The position numbers and the translations under genes were made by a program. From positions 1 to 42,499 of the forward strand of contig CANESK010000007.1 in NCBI GenBank assembly GCA_947441075.1: a stretch of 42,499 nucleotides of DNA. The letters run 5' to 3'. The stretch's first letter is position 1. Every line of letters starts with the position of its first letter. The stretch comes from Verrucomicrobia subdivision 6 bacterium (GTDB taxonomy: Bacteria > Verrucomicrobiota > Verrucomicrobiia > Methylacidiphilales > Verrucolacustridaceae). A model generated the notes under the pieces. That model was not told where the DNA came from, made no database searches, and saw only the letters and a program-made list of their open reading frames with translations. Below are positions 14,239 to 23,455 of this stretch, piece after piece.

Positions 14239-16719
14239 ATGAAAATAAACGCTTCATGGAGGGTTGTTTTCTGTGCCCTGATCCTGTCCTTGGCTCCGGT
14301 GGGGTGGGTTGTTGCACAGACCCAAGAGAGCCCCGAATCGGTAGAGCCACCGCTACAGATTACTTCGGATGGGGCGAATCGTTACGAGGGAGGAATTTAC
14401 TACGCGAAAGACAACGTAGTGGTGACCTACGGCGGGGACCTTCTGATGGCAGATGAAGTCCATTTCAATCCCAAAAGTAAAGAGGCCACAGCCAAAGGGA
14501 ACGTGCGGTTGTATATGACGGGGCAGATGTATCGAGGGGATCTGCTTACCTATAATTTTCGTACAAAAAAAATGCTCTCAGAAAAATTTCGTTTTTTAGA
14601 GGGGAAAATGATGGTGGAGGGTGATTCGATCAACACCCCCGAACTGGGCCACTACGAAATTGGAGATGGCATTTATAGTACCGACAACCGGGAAACACCC
14701 GGATGGAAAACAAAGGCATCCTCCCTCAGTATTTATCCAAAGGACAAAACCATTGTGGAAAATTCGGTGGGGTACTTCGGGGATGTGCCCTTTTTCTACT
14801 TTCCATCCCTGGCTCTTTACGAAAGAGACATGGGGGATTCTCCCGACATCTCCTTCGGTTCAGTCACCCGTCTCGGAACCTATGTCATCGGCACCTACCG
14901 CTTTGCCATCACCGACAAACTCAAGGGTGGGGTGACGGTAGCTAACTATGGCCGGCGAGGTTGGGCGGGAGGCGCGGAAGCATCGTACATCACTCCAAGT
15001 AAAAACTCGGATCATCCGGTGACTGAAGTTGCACTCCGTGGCTGGTATATTAACGATCGCGGTTACCAGATTTATGAAGGAGACAGCGAGCGTCCATTAG
15101 CGGCAGCTCCGCCCCGTGGCCGGTACTATTTTCCCTACAAACACAACACCACGATTCTCAAGGGGGGTAACCCAGTGGATGCAGACCGTGCCCCAGCCTT
15201 CGACACCCCCGCTCTGACTTCGAGATCCCACCTGAATGTTTTGAGCGATGCCTATGTGACCCAAGATTTCTTTGCGGATGAATACATGCGGGACCAGCAG
15301 CCCAACACTTATCTCGATGCAATGTATCAGGATGCTAATTTCACGGTGACGGCCAATGCTCGGACCCAGCTCAATAATCTATTCCAAACCCAGCAGCAGA
15401 AGCCCTCGGCTAAAATCGAATTTAAGCGCCAGTACATTCCAGGGACGTACGATGCAGAAGAACTGATTAAGGATCCCACCGCCAACCCTGGGTTGGCCTA
15501 CGAAGGGGAGTCGAGTGTGGGCTACCTCGGCACGCAGTGGAACCAAGTTTCTAATCAGACCGACTACACCGCAATCCGCTACGACACTTTTCATCAGCTG
15601 ATTTATCCCCGACAGTACTTCGATTGGCTGAATGTGGCGCCTCGTGCGGGAATTCGAGGAACGGTCTACACACGAAGCAACCTGACCCGAGATGGGGCCG
15701 TGCAGAATACATCTGGTGGACCGGGGTACGATGTGGGCAATAATCAAGCCCTCTCGGACACTTCGCTCTTGCGATATGTATTCAATTTTGGGATCGATGC
15801 CTCGACCAAGGCCTACGCAACTTGGACCGATATTAAAAACAAGGCATGGGCTATCGACGGCATCCGCCACGTCTTCGAGCCTTTCATCCAAGCGAGCTAT
15901 ATTCCACAGCCTAATGTTCGGCCAAACGAATTTGCTGGGTTCGATAATCGAGTGAATACAACCGAATCGCAGCCGCTCAATTCCTCCCTCTACAACTCGA
16001 TCGATTCGATCGACAAACTGCTAATCGTTCGGCCCGGAATGATGAATCGGATGATGACGAAAAGAGACGGTGCTCCGTATGAATTGGCCAACTGGAAAAT
16101 CTATACTGATTACCAGCCGATTCGGCCCGAGCTGACCAGCTTGAACTACGAAAGCGTGCAGGTTCCTGAAACAGTGCCCTCTGATTTGCCTGAACTGTAT
16201 AATGTGCTCAATGTCATGCCAGTGCCTTGGTGGACGGCGACGGTGGGAGCGACCACGGCGATTAGTGGCAATGGATTCAACTCGCTGAACCTTGGAAGTA
16301 TGTGGCAGGTGATGCCAGCCTTGCAGCTGGGGGGTAGTTACTCGTATCTGGAAAGCTTTTCCTATTTGGATGCTCTGAATAATGAGGTTTTGACCAATAC
16401 GCAGACCAGTTTAGTCAACGCGGTGGCGAGCTATCGGTTGAATGAAAGCTGGATGGTCAATGGGGGTTTGACCTACTCGGTTAATCCTGGCCTCTTGCAG
16501 CAGGTCAACCTTGGGGTCTATCGGGATATCGGAGCATGGATCGTGGGGGCGCAGGTTGGGAATCGTCAGAATGATGGAGCTCCATCCGAGTTTGTCGCTT
16601 TAGCTACGCTCACTTTAAAGGCGTTTCCTGATCTTCCCTTGGGATTCAATCAAAACCCGTCCAGTTCGGGGGTGGGCCTAGGGGGGAATCAGCAAGGGGT
16701 GGGAAGCACTTCTCCCTAG
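14239..16719 (+). CDS. lptD: LPS-assembly protein LptD (OstA/Imp)
   Basis: LptD is the outer-membrane beta-barrel that, with LptE, inserts lipopolysaccharide into the outer leaflet. The 826-residue product begins with a signal peptide likely cut after GWVVA. Residues about 40-130 form the periplasmic OstA/LptA-like beta-jellyroll (ITSDGANRYEGGIYYAKDN, ATAKGNVRLYMTG, DLLTYNFRTKKM). The remainder is an alternating, aromatic-rich barrel with segments such as DVPFFYFPSLALYERDMG at the domain border, as in LptD proteins. The mature protein has no cysteine, so the disulfides needed by the E. coli protein cannot form. A Gly/Ser/Gln-rich tail follows the barrel. Its presence shows an LPS outer membrane, agreeing with lpxC-fabZ and lpxA in this window. 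Confidence 0.92.
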   Translation: MKINASWRVVFCALILSLAPVGWVVAQTQESPESVEPPLQITSDGANRYEGGIYYAKDNVVVTYGGDLLMADEVHFNPKSKEATAKGNVRLYMTGQMYRGDLLTYNFRTKKMLSEKFRFLEGKMMVEGDSINTPELGHYEIGDGIYSTDNRETPGWKTKASSLSIYPKDKTIVENSVGYFGDVPFFYFPSLALYERDMGDSPDISFGSVTRLGTYVIGTYRFAITDKLKGGVTVANYGRRGWAGGAEASYITPSKNSDHPVTEVALRGWYINDRGYQIYEGDSERPLAAAPPRGRYYFPYKHNTTILKGGNPVDADRAPAFDTPALTSRSHLNVLSDAYVTQDFFADEYMRDQQPNTYLDAMYQDANFTVTANARTQLNNLFQTQQQKPSAKIEFKRQYIPGTYDAEELIKDPTANPGLAYEGESSVGYLGTQWNQVSNQTDYTAIRYDTFHQLIYPRQYFDWLNVAPRAGIRGTVYTRSNLTRDGAVQNTSGGPGYDVGNNQALSDTSLLRYVFNFGIDASTKAYATWTDIKNKAWAIDGIRHVFEPFIQASYIPQPNVRPNEFAGFDNRVNTTESQPLNSSLYNSIDSIDKLLIVRPGMMNRMMTKRDGAPYELANWKIYTDYQPIRPELTSLNYESVQVPETVPSDLPELYNVLNVMPVPWWTATVGATTAISGNGFNSLNLGSMWQVMPALQLGGSYSYLESFSYLDALNNEVLTNTQTSLVNAVASYRLNESWMVNGGLTYSVNPGLLQQVNLGVYRDIGAWIVGAQVGNRQNDGAPSEFVALATLTLKAFPDLPLGFNQNPSSSGVGLGGNQQGVGSTSP

Positions 16720-16753
16720 CGGTGTTGGAGCTAGTTCCTTTAGAGTTTAGCGG

Positions 16754-18046
16754 ATGAAATTATCGATTATCGGTTCAGGGTACGTTGGACTTGTCACAGG
16801 GACATGCTTGGCGGAAGCGGGACACACGGTTCTTTGCGTAGATAACAATCAGGCCAAAGTGAAGGAGTTGCAGGCAGGTCATATACCTATTTACGAGCCA
16901 GGATTAGAGGAGCTCGTTCGGCGGAATGTTCAACTCAAGCGACTCTCTTTTACGGCATCGACCCAAGAAGCGGTGGCCAATTCGGAGGTGATCTTTATTG
17001 CCGTGCCCACTCCGCCACAAGATGACGGATCGGTTGACCTGAGCTACGTGGAAGCGGTGGCGCGTGAGATCGCTGAGGCGCTGCCTGCTTATCGGATCAT
17101 TGTCGATAAAAGCACCGTCCCAGTTAAAACAGGTGAGAAGGTAGCGGAAACGATTCGCCGATACGGGCCGAAAGGGATCGAATTTGATGTGGTGAGTAAT
17201 CCTGAGTTTCTTCGTGAGGGAAGTGCGGTGGCCGATCTACAGAAACCTGATCGAATTGTCATTGGGGTGGCTTCCCAGCGTCCCGTGGCGGCGATGCGTG
17301 CGGTTTACGAACCATTCAAAGCCCCGATTATCATCACCGATTTAAATAGTGCGGAACTGATTAAGCATGCGGCCAACAGTTTTTTGGCCCTGAAGATTAC
17401 TTATATCAACTTGGTGGCAGCGGTTTGTGAGGCGGGCGGGGCCGATGTGACCCAAGTCGCCGAGGGCATGGGGTCGGATGCACGAATCGGGCGGGCTTTC
17501 CTGCAGGCAGGACTCGGGTATGGGGGTTCCTGTTTCCCGAAAGATGTCAGCGCCTTTATTCGGATTGCAGAAGAGATGGGTGTGGATTTTGGCTTGATGC
17601 GTGAAGTAGAGAAAATCAACGCGGCAATTCCTGAGCGTTTCCTGAAAAAGATTCGGGCCTCCCTTTGGACGATGAGGGACAAGAAAATTGGGCAGTTGGG
17701 ATTAGCCTTCAAAGGAAACACGGACGACGTGCGGTGTAGTGTGGCGGTCGAGTTGATTCGGCGGATGGCAGCAGAGGGCGCGATCATCCGCTGCCACGAT
17801 CCCAAGGGAGGAGAGAAGGCCAAGGAGCTACTACCGAAAAATGTGGAGATTATGGCTGATGCCCATCAAGTAGCGGAAGGAGCGGATGTGCTTATTATAG
17901 CGACAGAATGGCCTGAGTATCGTTTACTCGATTGGAGTAAGATCAAAACCTTGATGAGAACCCCAAGAATATTCGATGGCCGGAACCTGCTCAATCCTGC
18001 GGAAATGATCTCTCTTGGTTTCGAGTACACGAGCATCGGACGTTGA
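16754..18046 (+). CDS. ugd: UDP-glucose 6-dehydrogenase
   Basis: Oxidises UDP-glucose to UDP-glucuronate with two NAD+, supplying precursor for polysaccharides. The 430 residues open with the NAD-binding Rossmann motif GSGYVGLVTGTCLAEAGH and continue with IPIYEPGLEELV, FIAVPTPP, VDKSTVPVKTG, VVSNPEFLREGSA and the catalytic cysteine Cys260 in GYGGSCFPKD. The C-terminal UDP-binding domain includes GLAFKGNTDDVR and EWPEY. GDP-mannose dehydrogenases are similar, but these motifs and the length fit UGD. It is 34 bp after lptD and its stop codon overlaps the purA start, so it opens the tight run that ends with ispG. Confidence 0.95.
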   Translation: MKLSIIGSGYVGLVTGTCLAEAGHTVLCVDNNQAKVKELQAGHIPIYEPGLEELVRRNVQLKRLSFTASTQEAVANSEVIFIAVPTPPQDDGSVDLSYVEAVAREIAEALPAYRIIVDKSTVPVKTGEKVAETIRRYGPKGIEFDVVSNPEFLREGSAVADLQKPDRIVIGVASQRPVAAMRAVYEPFKAPIIITDLNSAELIKHAANSFLALKITYINLVAAVCEAGGADVTQVAEGMGSDARIGRAFLQAGLGYGGSCFPKDVSAFIRIAEEMGVDFGLMREVEKINAAIPERFLKKIRASLWTMRDKKIGQLGLAFKGNTDDVRCSVAVELIRRMAAEGAIIRCHDPKGGEKAKELLPKNVEIMADAHQVAEGADVLIIATEWPEYRLLDWSKIKTLMRTPRIFDGRNLLNPAEMISLGFEYTSIGR

Positions 18047-19323
18047 AGCCCACCGTCACGATCGTTCTCGGTCTCCAATGGGGAGACGAAGGTAAGGGCA
18101 AAATCCTCGATGTGATGGCGGCGGAGGCGGATTGGGTTTTGCGGGCGCAAGGGGGAAATAATGCCGGCCATACGGTTGAAATCGGCAAGGAGAAGTACGT
18201 TTTGCACTTGATTCCCTCGGGAATTTTGCGAGGAAAAGTTTCCTGCCTGATTGCGGGTGGAGCGGTGGTCGATCCCACGGGCCTGGTCAAAGAAATTGAG
18301 GGACTGACGAAGCGGGGGATCCGTACGCGTGGTCGTTTGCATTTGGCAGCGCAGGCGCATCTGGTTCTCCCGCACCACCGAGCGGTGGATCAGGGATTCG
18401 AAAAACGTCGGGGAAGTGGAAAAATTGGCACGACAGGGAGGGGGATCGGGCCAGCCTACGCGGATAAAGCAGCTCGGGTGGGACTTCGCGCGGGAGAGTT
18501 GGCCTTGCCCTCCCGCGACTTGGCTCGGCGGATACGCGAGCGGGTGGCGTTGCATAACCGAGCCTCTCGTGGGCAAGGCTGGGTAAAAATCTCGGCGACC
18601 AAAACGATTCGAGAAGTGGAAGCGGCCGCTCGGTTTCTTCGACCTTACTTGGCAGATGGGGTGACCTTGGCTCATCGCGCAGTGGCCTCGGGGCAACGGA
18701 TTTTGATCGAGGGGGCACAGGGAACTTTTTTGGATGTGGATCATGGAACTTATCCCTTCGTGACCAGTTCCCATTGCACTGCGGGCGGGGCCTGCACCGG
18801 AACGGGAGTGCCACCGACGGCGATTCACCGAGTGGTTGGAGTATTGAAGGCCTACACCACACGGGTTGGGGGTGGTCCTTTTGTTACGGAAGATGGAACT
18901 CTGGGACATCTCCTGCATGGGATGGGCCGTGAATTCGGTTCGACGACGGGCCGAGCACGCCGTTGTGGTTGGTTCGATGCGGTGCTGGTGAGGCGGGCGG
19001 TTCAGCTCAATGGGGTGACGGAGATGGCCATGACTAATTTGGACGGTTTGGATGGGTTGGAAAAAATCCCCGTGTGCGTGGGTTATCGTCTCCGAGGAAA
19101 GTATTTGAAGGAGCCACCAGTTGATGCGGCTGACTGGAGTCGCTGTCGTCCCATTTATCGAAACTTCGAAGGATGGTGTCAGCCGACCACGGAAGCGCGT
19201 CACTGGAAAGAGCTTCCGCGCAAGGCACGGATTTATCTCTCTGCGATCAAGGATTTGGTTGGCGCTCCCCTCGGCCTGATTTCTGTGGGAGCTGGCCGTG
19301 ACCAGACCTTTCGGCATGGGTAA
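18043..19323 (+). CDS. purA: Adenylosuccinate synthetase
   Basis: Joins IMP and aspartate with GTP, the first committed step to AMP. The 426 residues match the family. Motifs: GLQWGDEGKGK with the catalytic Asp15, GGNNAGHTVEIG, EGAQGTFLDVDHGTYPFVTSS, RRCGWFDAVLVR, and a C-terminal guanine-binding loop SVGAGRDQTF. The guanine-contact TKLD usually found here reads TNLD. The start is a TTG overlapping the ugd TGA by 4 bp (TTGA); no ATG or GTG precedes the conserved GLQWGDEGKG, so the unusual start is forced. No strong ribosome site is seen, so it is probably coupled to ugd translation. A purine gene inside an envelope/isoprenoid run is odd functionally but the spacing is tight. Confidence 0.95.
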   Translation: MKPTVTIVLGLQWGDEGKGKILDVMAAEADWVLRAQGGNNAGHTVEIGKEKYVLHLIPSGILRGKVSCLIAGGAVVDPTGLVKEIEGLTKRGIRTRGRLHLAAQAHLVLPHHRAVDQGFEKRRGSGKIGTTGRGIGPAYADKAARVGLRAGELALPSRDLARRIRERVALHNRASRGQGWVKISATKTIREVEAAARFLRPYLADGVTLAHRAVASGQRILIEGAQGTFLDVDHGTYPFVTSSHCTAGGACTGTGVPPTAIHRVVGVLKAYTTRVGGGPFVTEDGTLGHLLHGMGREFGSTTGRARRCGWFDAVLVRRAVQLNGVTEMAMTNLDGLDGLEKIPVCVGYRLRGKYLKEPPVDAADWSRCRPIYRNFEGWCQPTTEARHWKELPRKARIYLSAIKDLVGAPLGLISVGAGRDQTFRHG

Positions 19324-20035
19324 GAAATCCAATCCGGCAGAGATTCCCCGTCACGTCGCCATCATTATGGATGGCAATGGCCGATGGGCGAGTCAGCACC
19401 ACCTTCCTCGTCTTAGTGGACATGAGGCAGGGCGCAAATCGGTAAAAGCTGTAGCACAAGCCGCCATCGATCACGGTGTGCGTTATTTGACTCTCTACGC
19501 CTTCTCGGTGGAAAACTGGCAGAGACCGAGGGATGAGGTTCAGGGATTGATGGGTCTTCTACGGGGTGTGATTCGGGAGGAGCTGAACGAAATGGGTAAG
19601 GAAGGGATTCGTTTGCGAACGATTGGGAGACGGCAGGACTTACCTGAAGCCGTAAGAGAGGAGCTGGAGGGTGCGATCGAAAGAACGAAAGCGAATACTC
19701 GCCTCGATCTGATTCTTGCTTTGAGTTACGGCTCCCGCGTGGAAATTACCGAAGCGATGCAGGCGATGGGACGCGAAATAAAGGCAGGCAAGCTGGATCC
19801 CGAGAAGATCACGGAGGAGACGGTCTCGGCGCACCTCTACACGGAGGGAATTCCTGATCCCGATCTCTTAATTCGCACCAGCGGCGAGATGCGGATCAGT
19901 AACTTTATGCTTTGGCAGATTTCCTACGCAGAGATTTATGTGACGCCTGTCCTCTGGCCCGATTTCGGGAAAGATGAATTTGCCAAGGCGTTGGCGGATT
20001 ATGCGGGGCGTGACCGCCGATTTGGAGGAATCTAG
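19298..20035 (+). CDS. uppS: Isoprenyl transferase / undecaprenyl diphosphate synthase
   Basis: Adds cis-isoprene units from IPP to farnesyl diphosphate to make the undecaprenyl lipid carrier for peptidoglycan and O-antigen. The 245-residue form shows HVAIIMDGNGRWA with catalytic Asp25, HEAGRKSVK, LTLYAFSVENWQRP, DLLIRTSGEMRISNFMLWQ and the closing YVTPVLWPDFGKDEFAKALADY. The GTG at 19298 has GGGAG 6 bases upstream, whereas the ATG at 19316 (MGKKSNPAEIPRH) has none; either would give an intact enzyme, and both overlap the purA end. I keep GTG with moderate certainty. cdsA follows after 2 bp, the common uppS-cdsA order. Confidence 0.95.
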   Translation: MTRPFGMGKKSNPAEIPRHVAIIMDGNGRWASQHHLPRLSGHEAGRKSVKAVAQAAIDHGVRYLTLYAFSVENWQRPRDEVQGLMGLLRGVIREELNEMGKEGIRLRTIGRRQDLPEAVREELEGAIERTKANTRLDLILALSYGSRVEITEAMQAMGREIKAGKLDPEKITEETVSAHLYTEGIPDPDLLIRTSGEMRISNFMLWQISYAEIYVTPVLWPDFGKDEFAKALADYAGRDRRFGGI

Positions 20036-20037
20036 CC

Positions 20038-20886
20038 ATGCTGGGCTGGCGTCTACTCTCCTCGCTCCTGCTTTGGGGCATTATTCTTACGCTGGTCACC
20101 CTGCGTTATACCAACGGGGTTTTTCTGCTCATCGCCATCGTCGGGCTGGCTGCCCAGCGAGAGTTTTATCTTTCACAGCAGACTGCAGGACGCACCGTCT
20201 TCTTGAAAACTGGGCTCTTGGCGGGGGCACTGCTTTATGGGGCGACCTTCTTCTCAGTCGTCTCTCCCACGGGAGGATTTCCCGATGCTTTCTCGGGCGA
20301 GGCGGTCTTGGTGCTTTTAGTAATTTTGGGGGCACTGACGCGGAGAGTGTTTCATCCGAAGGTTGAGGGTGCGACTACTGCAATGGCTTTGACTCTCTTC
20401 GGCTTCTTTTACGTTCCATACTTGCTGAACTATGCGACTAAGATTCTTTACTGTGTGCCCCAAGGGGGTGGGGTGGCTCTCCTAGTTTATGCGGTGGCAG
20501 TGACTAAATTTACTGACGTTGGAGCCTACGTGGCAGGGAATCTCTTTGGGCGGACGAAACTAAGTCCAGTGATCAGCCCAAAAAAGACTTGGGAAGGACT
20601 GGTGGGTGGGGTGCTGATTGCTCTACTTACGAGCCTCGGCTTGATTCACTATTTTCCTCAATCCTTGGGCAGTCTAGCGGGGGTTCATGGCTGGATTTTG
20701 GGAATCGGCTTGGCGGTGGTCAGTGTGATTGGAGACTTGGGAGAATCGGTGGTCAAACGGGATGCTCGGGTAACCGACTCTGGGCAATTTCTCCCAGGAA
20801 TTGGCGGAGCCTTGGATCTAGTGGATAGCCTGCTCTTTAGTTTGCCTGTCTTCTACGGATATCTAGTTTTCACGGGGAGAATATGA
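20038..20886 (+). CDS. cdsA: Phosphatidate cytidylyltransferase
   Basis: Makes CDP-diacylglycerol from phosphatidate and CTP in the inner membrane, the branch point of phospholipid synthesis. The 282 residues contain about seven or eight membrane helices. The conserved SPKKTWEGLVGG and the C-terminal signature region (SVVKRDARVTDSGQFLPGIGG, then ALDLVDS) are clear. Compared with the textbook signature, the lysine of KDSG is threonine, the histidine of PGHGG is isoleucine and the arginine of DRxD is leucine; the two acidic residues of the DxxDS end remain. Position right after uppS and before dxr, with an ATGA overlap to dxr, supports the call. Whether the substitutions affect activity cannot be told; some other phyla are known to vary here. 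Confidence 0.9.
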   Translation: MLGWRLLSSLLLWGIILTLVTLRYTNGVFLLIAIVGLAAQREFYLSQQTAGRTVFLKTGLLAGALLYGATFFSVVSPTGGFPDAFSGEAVLVLLVILGALTRRVFHPKVEGATTAMALTLFGFFYVPYLLNYATKILYCVPQGGGVALLVYAVAVTKFTDVGAYVAGNLFGRTKLSPVISPKKTWEGLVGGVLIALLTSLGLIHYFPQSLGSLAGVHGWILGIGLAVVSVIGDLGESVVKRDARVTDSGQFLPGIGGALDLVDSLLFSLPVFYGYLVFTGRI

Positions 20887-22037
20887 AGCGGGTTATTCTT
20901 CTGGGCTCGAGCGGTTCGATTGGGGAGAGCACCTGCAAGGTTGCACGGGCGCTACCCGAAACGATGAAATTGGTGGGGTTGGGGGTGGCCAAAAGCGGTG
21001 AGCGAGTTTTAGCTCAGGCGCGGGAGTTTGGGGTGAAGGCAGTGGCAGTTTCCGATCTAGGTGCGGCGGAGAAAGTGAAAAAGGACTTACCCCAAGGAAC
21101 AAAATTTTACCCAGGAGCGGAAGGTTTGAGTCGAATGGTGGAAGAGACAGAAGCGGATATGGTCCTAGTGGCGGTGGTGGGGACGGCGGGGCTCGCTCCT
21201 GCTTTAGCGGCTTTGCGAACGGGAAAACATTTGGCGGTGGCGAGTAAGGAGATTCTGGTTCTGGCGGGTTCCGCAGTCATGGGGGAAGCAAAAAAGAATC
21301 AACGCCAAGTTTTGCCTGTGGATAGTGAACACAACGCTATTTTCCAGTGTTTGCAAGGGGCCAAGAGCCAGGAGGTTCGGAAAATCATTCTCACGGCGTC
21401 GGGCGGGCCGTTTCGAAAGAGCTCAGTCGAGGAGCTGAAGAAGGTCACGGTGGCGCAGGCACTGAAACATCCGACCTGGTCGATGGGGAAGAAAATCACG
21501 ATCGATTCCGCGACGATGTTCAATAAAGGGCTTGAAATGATCGAGGCCCACTGGCTTTTCGGGTTGCCGATGAGCCAAGTTGAGGTGGTGGTGCATCCGC
21601 AGAGTCTGGTTCACTCGTTGGTGGAGTTTGTAGACGGATCGGTCTTGGCCCAACTGAGTGTGACGGATATGTGTTTTCCGATTCAGTATGCGGTGACCTA
21701 TCCGCAGCGCCTACCCAGCGGGTTGCCGCCCTTGGATTTGGCAAAGATTGGCTCCCTGACCTTCGAAACCCCTGACGAGAAAAGGTTTCCTGCCTTGCGC
21801 TTAGCTCGAGAAGCGGGGGAGGCTGGGGGGACGTTGCCAGGAGTTTTTAACGCAGCTAACGAGGTGGCGGTGGAGGCTTTTCTTGAAGAAAAAATTTCTT
21901 TCCCGAGGATATGGGAAATGGTGGAAAAGGTCATGGCGGCTCACGCCAACGAGAAGAAGCCCGAACTGGCAGCAATTATTGCGGCCGATCAGTGGGCCCG
22001 CGCTCAGGCTAAAACCGCCCTGCAGGTAGCCGTATGA
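20883..22037 (+). CDS. dxr: 1-deoxy-D-xylulose 5-phosphate reductoisomerase
   Basis: Second enzyme of the MEP pathway, converting DXP to 2-C-methyl-D-erythritol 4-phosphate with NADPH; target of fosmidomycin. The 384 residues show the NADPH site LLGSSGSIGESTCKVA, ASKEILVLAG, metal and substrate residues in PVDSEHNAIFQCLQG, the flexible-loop region TASGGPF and HPTWSMGKKITIDSATMFNKGLEMIEAHWLF, and VHPQSLVHSLVEFVDGS. Late NAANEVAVEAFL is also typical. It overlaps cdsA and rseP by 4 bp each (ATGA). With ispG in the same run, two MEP-pathway genes are linked here. Confidence 0.97.
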   Translation: MKRVILLGSSGSIGESTCKVARALPETMKLVGLGVAKSGERVLAQAREFGVKAVAVSDLGAAEKVKKDLPQGTKFYPGAEGLSRMVEETEADMVLVAVVGTAGLAPALAALRTGKHLAVASKEILVLAGSAVMGEAKKNQRQVLPVDSEHNAIFQCLQGAKSQEVRKIILTASGGPFRKSSVEELKKVTVAQALKHPTWSMGKKITIDSATMFNKGLEMIEAHWLFGLPMSQVEVVVHPQSLVHSLVEFVDGSVLAQLSVTDMCFPIQYAVTYPQRLPSGLPPLDLAKIGSLTFETPDEKRFPALRLAREAGEAGGTLPGVFNAANEVAVEAFLEEKISFPRIWEMVEKVMAAHANEKKPELAAIIAADQWARAQAKTALQVAV

Positions 22038-23455
22038 GTTTTCTGGCTTCTTTGCCTTGGCTGGAAATCGTTACGGTGGCGGGAACGATTGTTTTGGCTC
22101 TTTTTCTTTTTGGCCTGACGGTGGCAGCGCACGAGTTCGGGCATTTTTGTGCCGCTCGAAGAGCGGGATTAGTGGTGGAGAAGTTTGCTATCGGATTCGG
22201 CCCTAAGATTTATGGCAAAGTGGTGGATGGGGTGGAGTGGCAGGTGAACTTACTCCCTCTTGGGGGATTTGTTCAGCTACCGCAGATGAGTCCTGCGGAG
22301 GGGATTGAAGGCAAATCGGAACAGGATGTGCAAGATCTGCCTCCTGCATCGCCTGGGGCGAAAATCTTTACGGCGTTGGCGGGTCCAGTGGCCAGTTTGG
22401 GGTTGGGGGTGCTTTGCGCGGTGGGAGTGTGGATCTTTGGGGTGCCGACGAATATGACTTATCGGACGACGACAATTGGCTGGGTGGAGCCAGGCACCCC
22501 TGCGGCCAAAGCAGGGATTTTGCCAGGGGATGTAATCCTGGCGATTGACCAGCAGCGACCTGAGCGTTGGGCGGGTCGCCCTGGGGCGGTGGTTGAGAGC
22601 ATTTTATTGGGAACGGATAAAGAGATACTGCTGGAACTGGATCGGGGGGGCAGGGAGATCGTGACCGCTAGGATTTTACCCGAGCGAGATGCGGAGATGG
22701 AAGGTCTGAGGCGATTGGGCTTTGAAATGTATCCCGCCCAATCGGCCGTGGTGGATAAAGTAATTGTGGATGGACCAGCTGACCGTGCGGGCATCCAAAG
22801 TGGGGATAAAATAGTGATGTTGGACGGGAAAAAATTGTGGAGCCCTGCAGCGGTCAAGGCGGCGGTGGATGCGGGCCAAGCGGTACTTACTCTGAGGGTG
22901 GAGCAGGCTTCGGGCGGGGAGATTTCGGTGAACCTCAGGCCAGAAAAAGCGACCAATCGGAAGGATAGGATGATCGGGGTGATCTGGAAGCCGAGTGAGG
23001 TTCAGATTACCCACCCGACCCCGCAGGAGCAGGTGAGTTCGGCGGCAGGGTTGGTCTTGCGCACCTTACGTGCGTTGGTCACTCCTGCCTCCAGCGTGGG
23101 GTTGCAACATCTGAGTGGACCACTGGGGATCTTTGAACGATTGGTTTCTCTTCTGCGCACTGACCCTAGGTTGGTTCTTTATTTTAGTGTGATTTTGAAT
23201 GTGAATCTGGCGGTGCTCAATCTTCTGCCGATTCCGGTTCTCGATGGAGGGCACATCCTTTTTTCGATTGTGGAAGCGGTACGGAGGCGACAGTTGCAAG
23301 CCAAAACTATTGGGATGATTCAGACCTGCTTCGTCGTCTTGCTGGCTGGATTCTTTCTTCTGGTCACTTACCATGACTCGATGCGTTTAAAGAGGCGGAT
23401 GGAAAAACCTACGGAGAGCGCGGATATGCCGATTTTTCAAAAGAGGACGAAATGA
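22034..23455 (+). CDS. rseP: RseP-type site-2 membrane metalloprotease
   Basis: An intramembrane zinc protease that in E. coli cleaves anti-sigma factor RseA after DegS in envelope stress and clears signal peptides. The 473-residue protein has HEFGHF (His33, Glu34, His37) in the first helix, VNLLPLGGFVQLP, two PDZ domains in the periplasmic part (about 150-220 and 235-290, with PGTPAAKAGILPGDVIL and GPADRAGIQSGDKIVMLDG), and the LDGGH zinc-ligand segment in LLPIPVLDGGHILF near the C-terminus. The two PDZ repeats and four or so helices fit RseP/EcfE rather than SpoIVFB. It overlaps dxr and ispG by 4 bp. No rseA or sigma-E gene is in the window. Confidence 0.95.
   Translation: MSFLASLPWLEIVTVAGTIVLALFLFGLTVAAHEFGHFCAARRAGLVVEKFAIGFGPKIYGKVVDGVEWQVNLLPLGGFVQLPQMSPAEGIEGKSEQDVQDLPPASPGAKIFTALAGPVASLGLGVLCAVGVWIFGVPTNMTYRTTTIGWVEPGTPAAKAGILPGDVILAIDQQRPERWAGRPGAVVESILLGTDKEILLELDRGGREIVTARILPERDAEMEGLRRLGFEMYPAQSAVVDKVIVDGPADRAGIQSGDKIVMLDGKKLWSPAAVKAAVDAGQAVLTLRVEQASGGEISVNLRPEKATNRKDRMIGVIWKPSEVQITHPTPQEQVSSAAGLVLRTLRALVTPASSVGLQHLSGPLGIFERLVSLLRTDPRLVLYFSVILNVNLAVLNLLPIPVLDGGHILFSIVEAVRRRQLQAKTIGMIQTCFVVLLAGFFLLVTYHDSMRLKRRMEKPTESADMPIFQKRTK

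Noticed and set aside
17866-19332. 488-residue minus-strand ORF opposite ugd and purA
   Set aside because: Long but antisense to two strongly conserved enzymes; no recognisable sequence.
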